DNA of 64,000 nt from an uncultured Clostridia bacterium (GTDB lineage Bacteria; Bacillota; Clostridia; Oscillospirales; Ruminococcaceae), in assembly GCA_947624745.1 (NCBI GenBank), contig CANQLR010000012.1:1-64000 (forward strand), written 5' to 3'. This document shows positions 17,528 through 25,941 of this stretch, piece by piece (positions within the stretch are counted from its first letter, which is position 1; each line of letters opens with the position of its first letter). The notes under the pieces were generated by a model, which was not told where the DNA came from, made no database searches, and was given only the letters and a program-made list of their open reading frames with translations. The position numbers and the translations under genes were made by a program.

Positions 17528-18618
17528 AGACCGCTGGGATAATTTGCGAGTACAACCCCTTTCACAAAGGCCACGCGCACCATATCGAGATGACAAGGCG
17601 CGCCGGGGCGGACTGTATAATATGCGTGATGAGCGGGAGCGCCGTCCAGCGGGGGGACGTCGCGGTTCAGGACGCCCACGAAAGGGCAAGGGCGGCTACC
17701 CTCGGCGGGGCGGACCTTGTTTTGGAGCTCGGACCGAGGCAGTCGCTCTCGCCGGCGAGGGATTTTGCGGCGGCCGGGGTGAGCGTTTTAAAGCGGCTCG
17801 GGGTGGTGGACATGATCTCCTTCGGGGCGGAAAACGCGGACATCGCGGCGCTCGAAGGCGCGCTCGAAAGGATAGAGGCGAGCGAGCTCGAGATAAAAAA
17901 AAGAATGAAGGGCGGGTCGTTTCCGCAGGCGGCGGCGGAGGTCACTGGGGACGGGATCTTAAGCGGGCCGAACAATATTTTGGCGATGGAGTATCTTCGG
18001 GCTATCCGGGGGAGCGGGATAGAGCCCTTGGCGATACCGAGGACGGTGCCGCACGACGGAGAGACCGAGGCGGACGGCTACGCCTCGGCGAGCCTTATTC
18101 GCAAGAGGATGAATGAGGCGGGAGAGGGCGCGGACATAAAAAACGCCGAGCGGGCGATACTTTACGCGCTGTCGGGGATGAGCGCGGAGGAGTTTAACGA
18201 GGTGCCGTACTGTAGTGAACTCGGGGCGAGGCTTTATAAATATTCCCGCAGGGCGAAAAGCTTGGAGGAGCTTTGCTTTTCGGCGAAATCGCGGAACTTC
18301 ACCCTCTCGCGGGTGAGGCGGGCGGTGCTCTCGGCGGCGATAGGGATAAAATCGAGCGACAGCCTTTGGCCCGAATTTGCAAGGGTGCTGGCGCTTAACT
18401 CAAAAGGCGCGGCGGCGCTTAAGCTTTCGCGCGAGAGGGGCGGGATAGCGGCGCTCGGCTCGCTTTCGAGGCTTGCGGAGATCTCCCCCGAGGCGAAGCG
18501 GCAGGCGGAACTGATCGAGAGGGCTTCGGCGCTTCGCTCACTCTGTGAAAAAAGCCCCGACGGCAGGACGGAATATGAAAAAAGCGCCGTGAGGATTTTC
18601 ACCGAAATTTCCAGATAA
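17524..18618 (+). CDS. tmcAL: tRNA(Met) cytidine acetate ligase (TmcAL)
   Basis: 364 residues, slightly shorter than usual. The nucleotidyltransferase signature NPFHKGHAHH (11-20) supplies the HxGH ATP site, and SGPNNILAMEYLRAI is characteristic of the family. TmcAL activates acetate with ATP and acetylates C34 of elongator tRNA-Met. The start is TTG, overlapping the TGA of the glycosylase gene (TTGA), which implies translational coupling. The assignment comes from these motifs. Confidence 0.88.
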   Translation: MKTAGIICEYNPFHKGHAHHIEMTRRAGADCIICVMSGSAVQRGDVAVQDAHERARAATLGGADLVLELGPRQSLSPARDFAAAGVSVLKRLGVVDMISFGAENADIAALEGALERIEASELEIKKRMKGGSFPQAAAEVTGDGILSGPNNILAMEYLRAIRGSGIEPLAIPRTVPHDGETEADGYASASLIRKRMNEAGEGADIKNAERAILYALSGMSAEEFNEVPYCSELGARLYKYSRRAKSLEELCFSAKSRNFTLSRVRRAVLSAAIGIKSSDSLWPEFARVLALNSKGAAALKLSRERGGIAALGSLSRLAEISPEAKRQAELIERASALRSLCEKSPDGRTEYEKSAVRIFTEISR

Positions 18619-18623
18619 ATTCA

Positions 18624-18652
18624 TTGATTTTTACGGCGCGGCGTGGTATAAT
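18624..18652 (+). promoter_or_regulatory. Sigma-A promoter of the PepSY lipoprotein gene
   Basis: TTGATT (18624-18629), a 17-bp spacer, TATAAT (18647-18652), followed by AAAGGAGG and the ATG at 18699. Confidence 0.8.
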
Positions 18653-18698
18653 TATCACGACAGCAGAAAACCGCGTTACGCTTTAAAGGAGGATAATA

Positions 18699-19883
18699 AT
18701 GAAAAGAATTGCCGTTTTTCTTTTAGCAGCTGCACTGCTCGCCGGTTGCGCGAACACGACCAAAAACATCGGCACCGACGAGGCGAGAAACATCGCCCTC
18801 GTGAACGCCGGGGTCTCGGACGGCGAGGCCACCCACATCGAGGTCGCGCTTGAAAAGCAGGCCGGGGAGTACTATTACGACATAAGCTTTACCGCGAACG
18901 GTTATGAATACGAATACGAGGTCGACGGCGACTCGGGCGACATTCTGCGCTCGAAAAGAGAGGCCGCCGACGGCTCGCCGCTGCCGACTCCGACCGTTTC
19001 GGACGACACCCACCACGAGCCCTTGCCCGAGTCTCCCGAAGCGCCGGAGGTGACCTCCGCCCCCGATGACGGCGAAGCCCCCGCAGCGCCGGCGGATACC
19101 GAGCCCGCGGAAGAACCCGCCCCCGAGGATAGCACTCCCGTAAACACTCCCGTAAATGCCCCCGCAAGCGAGCCTTCGCAGGGAAGGATCTCGGCGGAGG
19201 AGGCGAAAAACGCCGCCCTTAAGCACGCGGGATATACCGCGGAGGAGGTATACGACCTCAAGGCCGAGCTCGATTTAGAGCGCGGGGTCGAGGTTTACGA
19301 CGTCAGCTTCGACGTAGAGGGGTATGATTTCGACTACGAGATAAATTCGACGACCGGAGAAATTCTTCGCTCGGACAAGGAGCGGGACAGCGACGTTCCC
19401 GCGACCAAGAGGACCGAGCAGCCCGCCGGGACCGTTACCGCGGACGCCGCCAAATCCACGGCGTTAAAGCACGCGGGATATACCGTCGAGGAGGTCTATG
19501 ACCTTAAGGCCGAGCTCGATTTGGAGCACGGGGCGGAGGTCTACGACGTGTGCTTTTTGGTCGACGGGTACGAGTTCGACTATGAGATAAGCGCCTCCAC
19601 CGGGGAGATACTTCGATCCGAAAAGGAGCCGGACAGCGACGCTCCGAAAGGAAAGAGAAACGCCGACGCGACAGAGTATATAACCTCCGACGAGGCGTTT
19701 GAAAAGGCGCTCGCGAAGGCGGGGCTTGCAAAGACCGACGTCTACGACGCCGAGGCCGAGCTTGATTTCGAGCACGGGAGCGCGATGTACGAGGTCAGCT
19801 TCAAGAGCGGCGGATACGAGTATGAGTACAAGATCGACGCCGTCACCGGAGACATCTTAAAGAGCGAACGGGAGAGAGACTGA
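18699..19883 (+). CDS. Lipoprotein with four PepSY-like repeats
   Basis: 394 residues with a lipoprotein signal (LLAAALLAGC, Cys18). Four PepSY-type repeats of about 65 residues follow. Repeats 1 and 2 are separated by a Pro/Glu/Ala-rich linker (about 90-160). Each repeat has the pattern EA-(K/R)-A-L-AG, DIEVEL or KAELDLE, then VYDVSF and YEYEIDA-TGEIL. PepSY domains are found on secreted protease inhibitors and extracytoplasmic sensors. Repeats 2 and 3 are nearly identical in both protein and DNA (19220-19340 and 19468-19588), implying a recent duplication. Its stop shares one base with the next start. Confidence 0.88.
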   Translation: MKRIAVFLLAAALLAGCANTTKNIGTDEARNIALVNAGVSDGEATHIEVALEKQAGEYYYDISFTANGYEYEYEVDGDSGDILRSKREAADGSPLPTPTVSDDTHHEPLPESPEAPEVTSAPDDGEAPAAPADTEPAEEPAPEDSTPVNTPVNAPASEPSQGRISAEEAKNAALKHAGYTAEEVYDLKAELDLERGVEVYDVSFDVEGYDFDYEINSTTGEILRSDKERDSDVPATKRTEQPAGTVTADAAKSTALKHAGYTVEEVYDLKAELDLEHGAEVYDVCFLVDGYEFDYEISASTGEILRSEKEPDSDAPKGKRNADATEYITSDEAFEKALAKAGLAKTDVYDAEAELDFEHGSAMYEVSFKSGGYEYEYKIDAVTGDILKSERERD

Positions 19884-20758
19884 TGGAGCTTCCCGGCCTT
19901 ATGAACGGGCTGCTGACGGCGGCTTACTCTCAAAGGGAATATGAAGCAATAGCCCGCGGGCTTTCCGGCAAAAGGTCGGAGAGCCTGCGGGTCAACACGC
20001 TTAAAGCGGGGGTCGATGAGACCGTCGCCGCCATCAAAAAGCAGGGGTTTGAGGTTGATCCTGTGAGCTGGAGCGGCTGCGTTTTCAGCCTCATCGGCGG
20101 CGAGGGGATAAGGAGCACCGAGGAGTACCTGAGCGGGAGGATATACCTTCAGAGCCTGTCGTCGATAATGCCGGCGTATGTCATCGAGCCGAAGGACGGC
20201 GAGAGTATTTTAGATATGTGCGCGGCGCCGGGCGGAAAGACCACGGCGATGGCGGCGCTGTGCCCGGGGGCTCTCATCACCGCCTGCGAGAAGAACAAGA
20301 TCCGCGCGGAGAGGCTTAAATTCAACCTTAAAAAGCTCGGCGCGGAGAGGGTCGGGGTGATGGTCTGCGACGCAAGAAAATTAGATGAGAGAATGAAATT
20401 CGACAAGATACTTCTGGACGCGCCCTGCACCGGGAGCGGGACTTACCTCGGGGATTTTTCCGCGTTTTCGGAGGAGCTTTACCGGCGGAGCGTTCGGACC
20501 CAGCGCGAGCTGATAAAAAAGGCGCTCGGGCTTTTGAAACCGGGCGGGGAGCTCGTCTACTCGACCTGCTCGCTTTTTGACGAGGAAAACGGCGGCGCGG
20601 TGAGGGCGGCGGAGAAAATGGGAGCGGCGACAGTTCCTATCCCCGAAAGCGCGTTCGAGGGCGCGCCGAGGCTTCGGGGAAGCGTCCCCGGCACGCTGAC
20701 GGTCTGCCCGGACGGGAAGTATGAGGGGTTCTTTGTGGCGAGGATGAGAAAGCCGTAG
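19883..20758 (+). CDS. rRNA cytosine-C5-methyltransferase (RsmB/RsmF/NOP2 family)
   Basis: A 291-residue SAM-dependent m5C methyltransferase. The SAM motif is LDMCAAPGGKT (110-120). The two catalytic cysteines are Cys182 in DAPCTGSG and Cys229 in YSTCSL. It lacks the C-terminal RNA-binding part of full-length RsmF and the NusB domain of RsmB, so the exact rRNA target is uncertain. The ATG overlaps the TGA of the PepSY gene by one base. Confidence 0.92.
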   Translation: MELPGLMNGLLTAAYSQREYEAIARGLSGKRSESLRVNTLKAGVDETVAAIKKQGFEVDPVSWSGCVFSLIGGEGIRSTEEYLSGRIYLQSLSSIMPAYVIEPKDGESILDMCAAPGGKTTAMAALCPGALITACEKNKIRAERLKFNLKKLGAERVGVMVCDARKLDERMKFDKILLDAPCTGSGTYLGDFSAFSEELYRRSVRTQRELIKKALGLLKPGGELVYSTCSLFDEENGGAVRAAEKMGAATVPIPESAFEGAPRLRGSVPGTLTVCPDGKYEGFFVARMRKP

Positions 20759-20801
20759 AGAAGTTTTTCTGCCCGCCCACTTTAAAAACCGCATAGCACT
20801 T

Positions 20802-20828
20802 GCCGCCTGCGAAAAGGGCGGCTTTTTT
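20802..20828 (+). terminator. Terminator after the m5C methyltransferase gene
   Basis: Stem GCCGCC/GGCGGC with a 9-nt loop followed by T6, 43 bp beyond the stop codon. Confidence 0.85.
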
Positions 20829-20849
20829 CTGCCTTTTTCGCGGCGGGGG

Positions 20850-20878
20850 TTGACTTGGGGGCGGGAATGATGTATAAT
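20850..20878 (+). promoter_or_regulatory. Sigma-A promoter of the alpha/beta-hydrolase gene
   Basis: TTGACT (20850-20855), a 17-bp spacer, TATAAT (20873-20878), 42 bp before the ATG at 20920. Confidence 0.85.
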
Positions 20879-20919
20879 TATGTATATTAAAGTAAATGCT
20901 GACTTTTTTGGAGGGAAAT

Positions 20920-21816
20920 ATGGCTTATTTAACGGTTTCTGGGAAAAATATCTATTTCGAGGAGTACGGCGCGGGCAATTCGCCGACGGTCGTCTATCTG
21001 CACGGCGGACCGGGCGAGAGCTGCCTTACATATTCCTATCAGGCGAAAAAGCTCGGCGAGACCTTTCACGTCATAAGCTTCGACCAGTACGGGGTGTTCC
21101 GCTCCGACCCGGTCGGCAATGAGCCGCTCGGCGTTATTGACCTTGTCCGCATGATTGAGGAGATGAGGGAGGCTCTCGGGATAGAGCGCTGGATACCGCT
21201 CGGGCACTCCTTCGGCGGAATGCTGGCGCTTGTCTACGCTCACGAATACCCCGACAGCATAGACGGGGTCATATACGACTGTCCGATGTGGAGCGCTTTG
21301 CATACGGCAAGGGCGATGGCGGAGGCGGCCCTGCCCTGCTTTGAGATGGACGGAAACGCCGGGCAGGCAGAGCTTTGCAAAGAAATTCTCGGCGGCGGGA
21401 TCTCCCCCAAAGAAGCCTTTGAAAAGGCGCTGGAGATAGACATGAACGAGAGCGTGCAGAGGTACTGCCACGTGATCGAGAGCGGCAGGTACAACGACTA
21501 TATCAACGCGCATATCAGCGACCCGATGGCGCCGGAGGAGTGCTGGGGCAGGTTTATGGGCTTTCGTAAAAAGCTCTTTGAGTCGGAGGATTTTTATGCC
21601 GACTACCTTCCGTATCTTAGGGACATCGAAAAGCCGCAGCTTCTGATGGTCGGCGAGTACGACATGACCTGCGGGAAGTATGAGCAGAAATACTTTTCGG
21701 AGCGTGCAAAAAATGGAAAGACCGTGATAATACCGAACAGCGCGCACCTGACATGGTTCGAGCAGCCGGAAAAGTATACCGAGATCATCACCGAAACGTT
21801 TTCGGGAGATAAATAA
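20920..21816 (+). CDS. Alpha/beta hydrolase, proline iminopeptidase-like (S33)
   Basis: 298 residues. HGGPG (28-32) forms the oxyanion region, GHSFGG carries the nucleophile Ser97, and Asp248 (GEYDMTC) and His276 (NSAHLTW) complete the triad. The family cleaves N-terminal proline or related amides; the substrate is not certain. The usual DQRGxGxS motif appears as DQYGVFRSD. I chose the ATG at 20920 because GGAGGG is ideally placed. No signal peptide is seen. It is a single-gene unit with its own promoter and terminator. Confidence 0.88.
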   Translation: MAYLTVSGKNIYFEEYGAGNSPTVVYLHGGPGESCLTYSYQAKKLGETFHVISFDQYGVFRSDPVGNEPLGVIDLVRMIEEMREALGIERWIPLGHSFGGMLALVYAHEYPDSIDGVIYDCPMWSALHTARAMAEAALPCFEMDGNAGQAELCKEILGGGISPKEAFEKALEIDMNESVQRYCHVIESGRYNDYINAHISDPMAPEECWGRFMGFRKKLFESEDFYADYLPYLRDIEKPQLLMVGEYDMTCGKYEQKYFSERAKNGKTVIIPNSAHLTWFEQPEKYTEIITETFSGDK

Positions 21817-21822
21817 CACGGG

Positions 21823-21856
21823 CCGCGGCGGGAAATGCTCCTGCCGCGGTTTTTTT
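21823..21856 (+). terminator. Terminator of the alpha/beta-hydrolase gene
   Basis: Stem CCGCGGC/GCCGCGG (21823-21849) followed by T7, seven bases after the stop codon. Confidence 0.9.
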
Positions 21857-21911
21857 GGGCAGAAAATCCGCACCCGTTCCGAATGCCTTATTCACAATAT
21901 TTAAAATATGC

Positions 21912-21968
21912 CGCCGAAGGTGACGCCTCGTAGTTCTGACCTCCGATTTCTCAATTCTGCCCTCTTGA
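21912..21968 (+). repeat. Pyrimidine-tract module upstream of a promoter
   Basis: GCCGAAGGTGACGCCT followed by a TTCTGACCTC...TTCTGCCCTCTTG tract. A close relative lies at 56627-56676 and a shorter one at 50663-50699 on the other strand. Each sits just upstream of a strong sigma-A promoter. Confidence 0.65.
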
Positions 21969-21998
21969 TGCGGCCGATTCGGCCTCGTCTGCCTTTAG

Positions 21999-22027
21999 TT
22001 GACAAAAGCCGACAAATACGTTATAAT
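21999..22027 (+). promoter_or_regulatory. Consensus sigma-A promoter of the DUF4230 pair
   Basis: TTGACA (21999-22004), a 17-bp spacer, TATAAT (22022-22027): both boxes match the consensus exactly. Confidence 0.92.
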
Positions 22028-22056
22028 AAACTCATAAACTTTCAGGGGGTATGAGC

Positions 22057-22737
22057 ATGGCTGACGAGAGCATTTTCGACGTCCGGGAAAAGCCCGAGTA
22101 CGATCCGCTCGAGGTAAAACCGAAAAAACGGGGCAGGGGCCAAAAGCGCCGCATTGCCGGGGCGATATGCGCGGTCGCGCTCGTCTTCGCACTTCTTATC
22201 ACCGGCGCGGCAGCAAAAAACGAGATAGAAAAGCGGAGGCTTGAGCGCGAGCAGGCGAAGCAGCCGGAGATAATCACCGTAGAGCGGCTCGAAAAGCTCA
22301 TCAACGTGAGCGAGCTTTCGACCTTCAAGGCGGTGTATAACGGCGTGGCGAAGGTGATGAGCAAGGACGACCCGACCGAGACGGACTACTATGTCTCCTA
22401 CGATTCGACGGTGTCGGCGGGGATGGACTTCGAGAAGATAAATATCGCGGTCGACAGCGCGCAGAAGCGGGTCATAATCGACATGCCCGAGGTGTATATC
22501 ACCGAAATAAACGTCGACATTTCGTCGATGGACTATATTTTTATAAACGACAAGGCGAACGCGTCATCGGTCTCGGGCGAGGCGTTCAAGGCCTGCGAGG
22601 CGGACGTTAGCGAGGAGAGCGGCCTAAGACCGGAGATAATCGAGCTTGCGGAGAAAAACGCGGAAAATATCCTTACCGCGCTCGTGAAGCCGATAGTCGA
22701 GCAGCTCGACCCCGAGTACACGCTTATAATAAGGTAA
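22057..22737 (+). CDS. DUF4230 membrane protein
   Basis: 226 residues. A basic cytoplasmic start is followed by one membrane helix (near 35-55, GAICAVALVFALLITG). The outside part begins LINVSELSTFKAVYNGVA, a hallmark of DUF4230 proteins, whose function is unknown. An ATG two codons upstream (22051) is possible, but the AGGGGG spacing favours 22057. The next gene encodes a second DUF4230 protein 13 bp downstream, so the two form an operon and may form a pair. Confidence 0.82.
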   Translation: MADESIFDVREKPEYDPLEVKPKKRGRGQKRRIAGAICAVALVFALLITGAAAKNEIEKRRLEREQAKQPEIITVERLEKLINVSELSTFKAVYNGVAKVMSKDDPTETDYYVSYDSTVSAGMDFEKINIAVDSAQKRVIIDMPEVYITEINVDISSMDYIFINDKANASSVSGEAFKACEADVSEESGLRPEIIELAEKNAENILTALVKPIVEQLDPEYTLIIR

Positions 22738-22750
22738 GGAGGGCGGGAAT

Positions 22751-23461
22751 ATGAAAAAAATTGTCGCGATCGCGCTTGCAGCGCTCATTCTTACGGTCTC
22801 GCTCTGCTCCTGCGCGAAGGACGCGCCCGAGCCCATAGGTGAGCAGCTCACGATGAGCCCCAAAATTTCGCAGATGAGATCTATCTGCGAGCTCGCGGTG
22901 ATGGACTGCTACTATCACAACGTCGCGAAGTTCTTCCAGAAGGACGCCGAGGGGATACTTTTCTGGAAGAAGGACAAGCACTTCTGGATAGAGTACAGCG
23001 GGGTGGTGCGGTTCGGCATCGACGCCTCGCGGGTGGTCATCGACGTCGACGGCGACGAGGTAACGGTGACCCTGCCCGAGGCGCAGGTCTTAAGCTGCAA
23101 GGTGGATTCGTCGTCTTTAAACTCCGATTCGTACATAATAGACAAAAATTCGGCAGAAATAACCGCCGAGGACGAGACAAAGGCCTTCGAGGAAGCGCAG
23201 AAGCGCCTCGAGGAGACCGCCGCGAACGACCGGGCGCTCATATCCGAGGCAGGGGCGAGGGCGCAGAAGCTTTTGGAGGACTATCTTTCAAACATCGGCG
23301 ACGCGATGGGAAAGACCTATAAGCTTAAGTGGATATACCTTGACGGCGACGGCGAAAAGACCGGCGAGAGCGAGGTCACCGTGGTCGGCGAGAAGGAGCC
23401 GGAGCAGACGCTTTCTTCGGAGGACGCGGGCGGGCTCACCCTCGGCACAAAGCGGGATTGA
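22751..23461 (+). CDS. DUF4230-like lipoprotein
   Basis: 236 residues with a lipoprotein signal (LTVSLCSCAK). The mature part resembles the upstream protein: SICELAVMDCYYHNVAKF matches the LINVSELSTFKAVYNGVAK segment, and the beta-strand region VRFGIDASRVVIDVDG follows. It should be anchored on the outside of the membrane. A helical Glu/Ala-rich stretch lies around 140-185. It is probably co-expressed with, and a duplicate of, the DUF4230 membrane protein. Confidence 0.78.
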   Translation: MKKIVAIALAALILTVSLCSCAKDAPEPIGEQLTMSPKISQMRSICELAVMDCYYHNVAKFFQKDAEGILFWKKDKHFWIEYSGVVRFGIDASRVVIDVDGDEVTVTLPEAQVLSCKVDSSSLNSDSYIIDKNSAEITAEDETKAFEEAQKRLEETAANDRALISEAGARAQKLLEDYLSNIGDAMGKTYKLKWIYLDGDGEKTGESEVTVVGEKEPEQTLSSEDAGGLTLGTKRD

Positions 23462-23479
23462 CGGGAAATAATAACGACG

Positions 23480-23508
23480 TTAAGGGCGGATTTGGTTTTC
23501 GCCCTTAA
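23480..23508 (+). terminator. Hairpin after the DUF4230 operon
   Basis: A perfect 9-bp stem TTAAGGGCG/CGCCCTTAA with an 11-nt loop, 18 bp beyond the stop. A strong T-run is lacking, so termination may be partial. Confidence 0.6.
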
Positions 23509-23589
23509 ATGTTATGCAGAGTGAGGAAAAAGTTCCCGAATTTATTCAAATTGTGCAAATTGTGTCTAAACTTTTGTATATAATGTTCA

Positions 23590-23618
23590 TTGCAAGAGCA
23601 GAAAAAAAGTGTTATAAT
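23590..23618 (+). promoter_or_regulatory. Sigma-A promoter of the CBM9-type protein gene
   Basis: TTGCAA (23590-23595), a 17-bp spacer, TATAAT (23613-23618), then TTGGAGG before the ATG at 23653. Confidence 0.85.
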
Positions 23619-23652
23619 GTAACTACCAAATTTTATTGGAGGTATAAACCTT

Positions 23653-25413
23653 ATGAAAAGAATTTTAGCAATTCTTGTCGCTGCGACCTTGGTTCTTTCC
23701 ATGTTCGCAATGACAACCGTAGTAAACGCTAATACCGCCGAGCTCACGGTCACTTCCGTGGAAGGCACCGCGGTCATCGACGGCGTTAAGGACGACGCTT
23801 ATGCTAACGCCACCGAGCTGAAGTTCAATCAGTGCGGTAAGGATAACGGCGGCGGAGCCGTTCTTGATACTCCTAAGGCTCTCGGCTACATCATCAACGA
23901 CGCCGACGGAGTATACGTCTTCATCAGCGTTGCCGACAGCGATATCGACAACACCTCTGCCAACAACTATGAGCAGGACTCCGTCGAGGTCTTCTTCATG
24001 TCCGACAACTCGAAGACCCAGTGGAGGATCCATTACGACGGCACCGTTGACGCCGACTCCGGCCTTCCGGCTGTTGAGGGCACCGACTATGCCTGCGCTA
24101 TGACCGACACCGGTTACGACGTTGAGATCAAGATCCCGATCACCGACGTTCTCGACAACCAGATCCAGATGGTCCTTCAGATCAACTCGGCCGCCAACGC
24201 CAAGCGCGAAGCTACCGTACATATCGAAGGCCACACCGACGGCGACCTCGCTTATCAGAGAAACACCCGTCAGGACACCGCTTACGACGGTTGGTGGACC
24301 CTTCAGCTCGCCGGCGAGTTTGAGGACACCCGTGTAGACCCCGTTGAGGAGCCTATCGAACTCACCGTCAAGAACTACAACGTTCTGAAGAACGCTCAGG
24401 TCATGGTTCAGCTTTACACTCAGGACAAGGTATCCTGGGGCTGGCACGGCGTAGGTTCCAACTCGACCATGACGGTCGGCGGTTCCGTAACTCCCGAAGG
24501 CTTCACCGGCCTTATGCCTCCTGTTTACCAGTACACCGCCGAGGAGACTGCCGATTGGACCAGCCTTCCTATCTTCGCCGTTCAGATCGGCGACTCCGGC
24601 TATCTTGAGCCCTCCATCAAGAACGACGACGGCACTTGGAAGGATTCCGGCACCGTCGGCGATTCCGGCAGATACAAATTCTCCTACTCCGACATCACCG
24701 TTAAGGCCAACGGCTACAACGACGTAGTTATTCCCGGCGGCGAGATCGAGGCCAAGTGGACCGCGAAGTCCGAGGGCTCCTACACCTCCGGCACCGCCAA
24801 CACCATCGACCTCATCGGCCCCGCACAGGAGCAGTTGGGTCTTGACATCGAAGGCGCCTGCACTTGGCTCGCCGCCGTCACCGACGTCAACATCACCGTA
24901 AACTTCGATCAGATCGAGCTTCTCACTCTTGATGACATCAACGCTTTCGAGGGCACCCTTGGCGAACTCGAGCAGGCGTTCATCGACTCCGATCTCGCCG
25001 AGTACACCACCAAGGTAAACGACGCTCTGGCCGCCGCTACCAAGGAAGGCGCTACCGTCGAGGAGATCGAGTCCGCTCTTAACGACGCCCAGAAGGCTGT
25101 CAACCGCGCTACCAAGGAGGTCGAGAATGCCGGCTATGCCGCCGACGGCACTGCGGGCACCTATGTGACCGGCACCCTCGCTCCCGTTCTCGATCAGATC
25201 CAGGCCGCTCTCGATGCAGCACAGGCTGCCGCCGCTCCCGCCGAGCCCGAGGCTCCCGCTGAGGAAGCAGCTCCCGCCGAGGACAACGCCACCGAATCCT
25301 CCTCGTCTTCTTCCGAAGGCGGCTCCACCGGCATAATCGTCGCCGTTGTCGTTGCCGTCGTCGTAGTCATCGCTGCCGTTGTCGGCATCGTGCTTGGAAA
25401 GAAGAAGAAATAA
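23653..25413 (+). CDS. Secreted, membrane-anchored protein with CBM9-like domain
   Basis: 586 residues: signal peptide (1-27), a CBM9/DOMON-like beta domain (about 30-225; VDGVKDDAY-like start IDGVKDDAYANA, VYVFISVADSD, DSVEVFF, WWTLQLAGE), a second unassigned beta domain (240-430), a helical region (about 435-505) resembling cell-wall FIVAR-type helices, a Pro/Glu/Ala linker, and a C-terminal membrane helix (about 560-582) ending KKKK. CBM9 modules bind sugars at chain ends, so glycan binding at the cell surface is likely. Codons ending in C or T dominate and GCG, CGG and AGG are scarce compared with neighbours, suggesting very high expression. Confidence 0.82.
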   Translation: MKRILAILVAATLVLSMFAMTTVVNANTAELTVTSVEGTAVIDGVKDDAYANATELKFNQCGKDNGGGAVLDTPKALGYIINDADGVYVFISVADSDIDNTSANNYEQDSVEVFFMSDNSKTQWRIHYDGTVDADSGLPAVEGTDYACAMTDTGYDVEIKIPITDVLDNQIQMVLQINSAANAKREATVHIEGHTDGDLAYQRNTRQDTAYDGWWTLQLAGEFEDTRVDPVEEPIELTVKNYNVLKNAQVMVQLYTQDKVSWGWHGVGSNSTMTVGGSVTPEGFTGLMPPVYQYTAEETADWTSLPIFAVQIGDSGYLEPSIKNDDGTWKDSGTVGDSGRYKFSYSDITVKANGYNDVVIPGGEIEAKWTAKSEGSYTSGTANTIDLIGPAQEQLGLDIEGACTWLAAVTDVNITVNFDQIELLTLDDINAFEGTLGELEQAFIDSDLAEYTTKVNDALAAATKEGATVEEIESALNDAQKAVNRATKEVENAGYAADGTAGTYVTGTLAPVLDQIQAALDAAQAAAAPAEPEAPAEEAAPAEDNATESSSSSSEGGSTGIIVAVVVAVVVVIAAVVGIVLGKKKK

Positions 25414-25435
25414 TAAAGGATAGGCAAAAATAGAT

Positions 25436-25464
25436 AGAGAGTCCCGAGAGGGGCTCTCTTTTTT
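25436..25464 (+). terminator. Terminator of the CBM9-type gene
   Basis: A 10-bp stem (AGAGAGTCCC with GGGGCTCTCT, one G-T pair, 4-nt loop) followed by T6, 22 bp past the stop. Confidence 0.92.
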
Positions 25465-25941
25465 GGGGGTTATTTTCTCTCATCATTTAATTATCAAAAG
25501 ACTAAAATGACACTTTTACAATATTGTCAATTAAATTAGCAACAGTTTTTTGCGCGTTCCTCAAAAGCATGCTTTTTGATAAAAACCACTCAATGCTATA
25601 AACACTTCCTCGCAAAAATATTATAATGTTAAAAAGCCTCCGAGGTTCCACAAAAAAGTCTCTCCTCTTTATCCTCCCCATCTTTCTTCTGCTTTTCAAA
25701 AACCTCCTCTGCTGCAGCGCCAAATGAAGATGAAAATTTAATGTGGGGCTGTTTACGACCTACGGTTCGACGAGCTACGAAGCTTCCTTCACGATTTCGT
25801 CCTCAGGCGAAGCCTCCACTCCGTCGGGTTCGCTGCACAATGGGCACTAGGTGCGGGTCAGAAGTCGATAGGCCGTTGCGCCCTCGCCGACACTCAAAAA
25901 AATTCGCCCAGCCTCACAGCCCAAGCGGTTTTTTGAAAAAT
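25465..25941. other. Gene-free spacer with a gene scrap and a repeat module
   Basis: No intact gene. On the minus strand a frame ending at 25629-25631 encodes a hydrophilic C-terminus-like piece (EEVFEKQKKDGEDKEERLF) without a start, probably a remnant. At 25806-25882 lies a degraded copy of the CGAAGCC...CCGTTGCGC stem-loop module found at 32572, 48557 and 50943. Confidence 0.55.
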
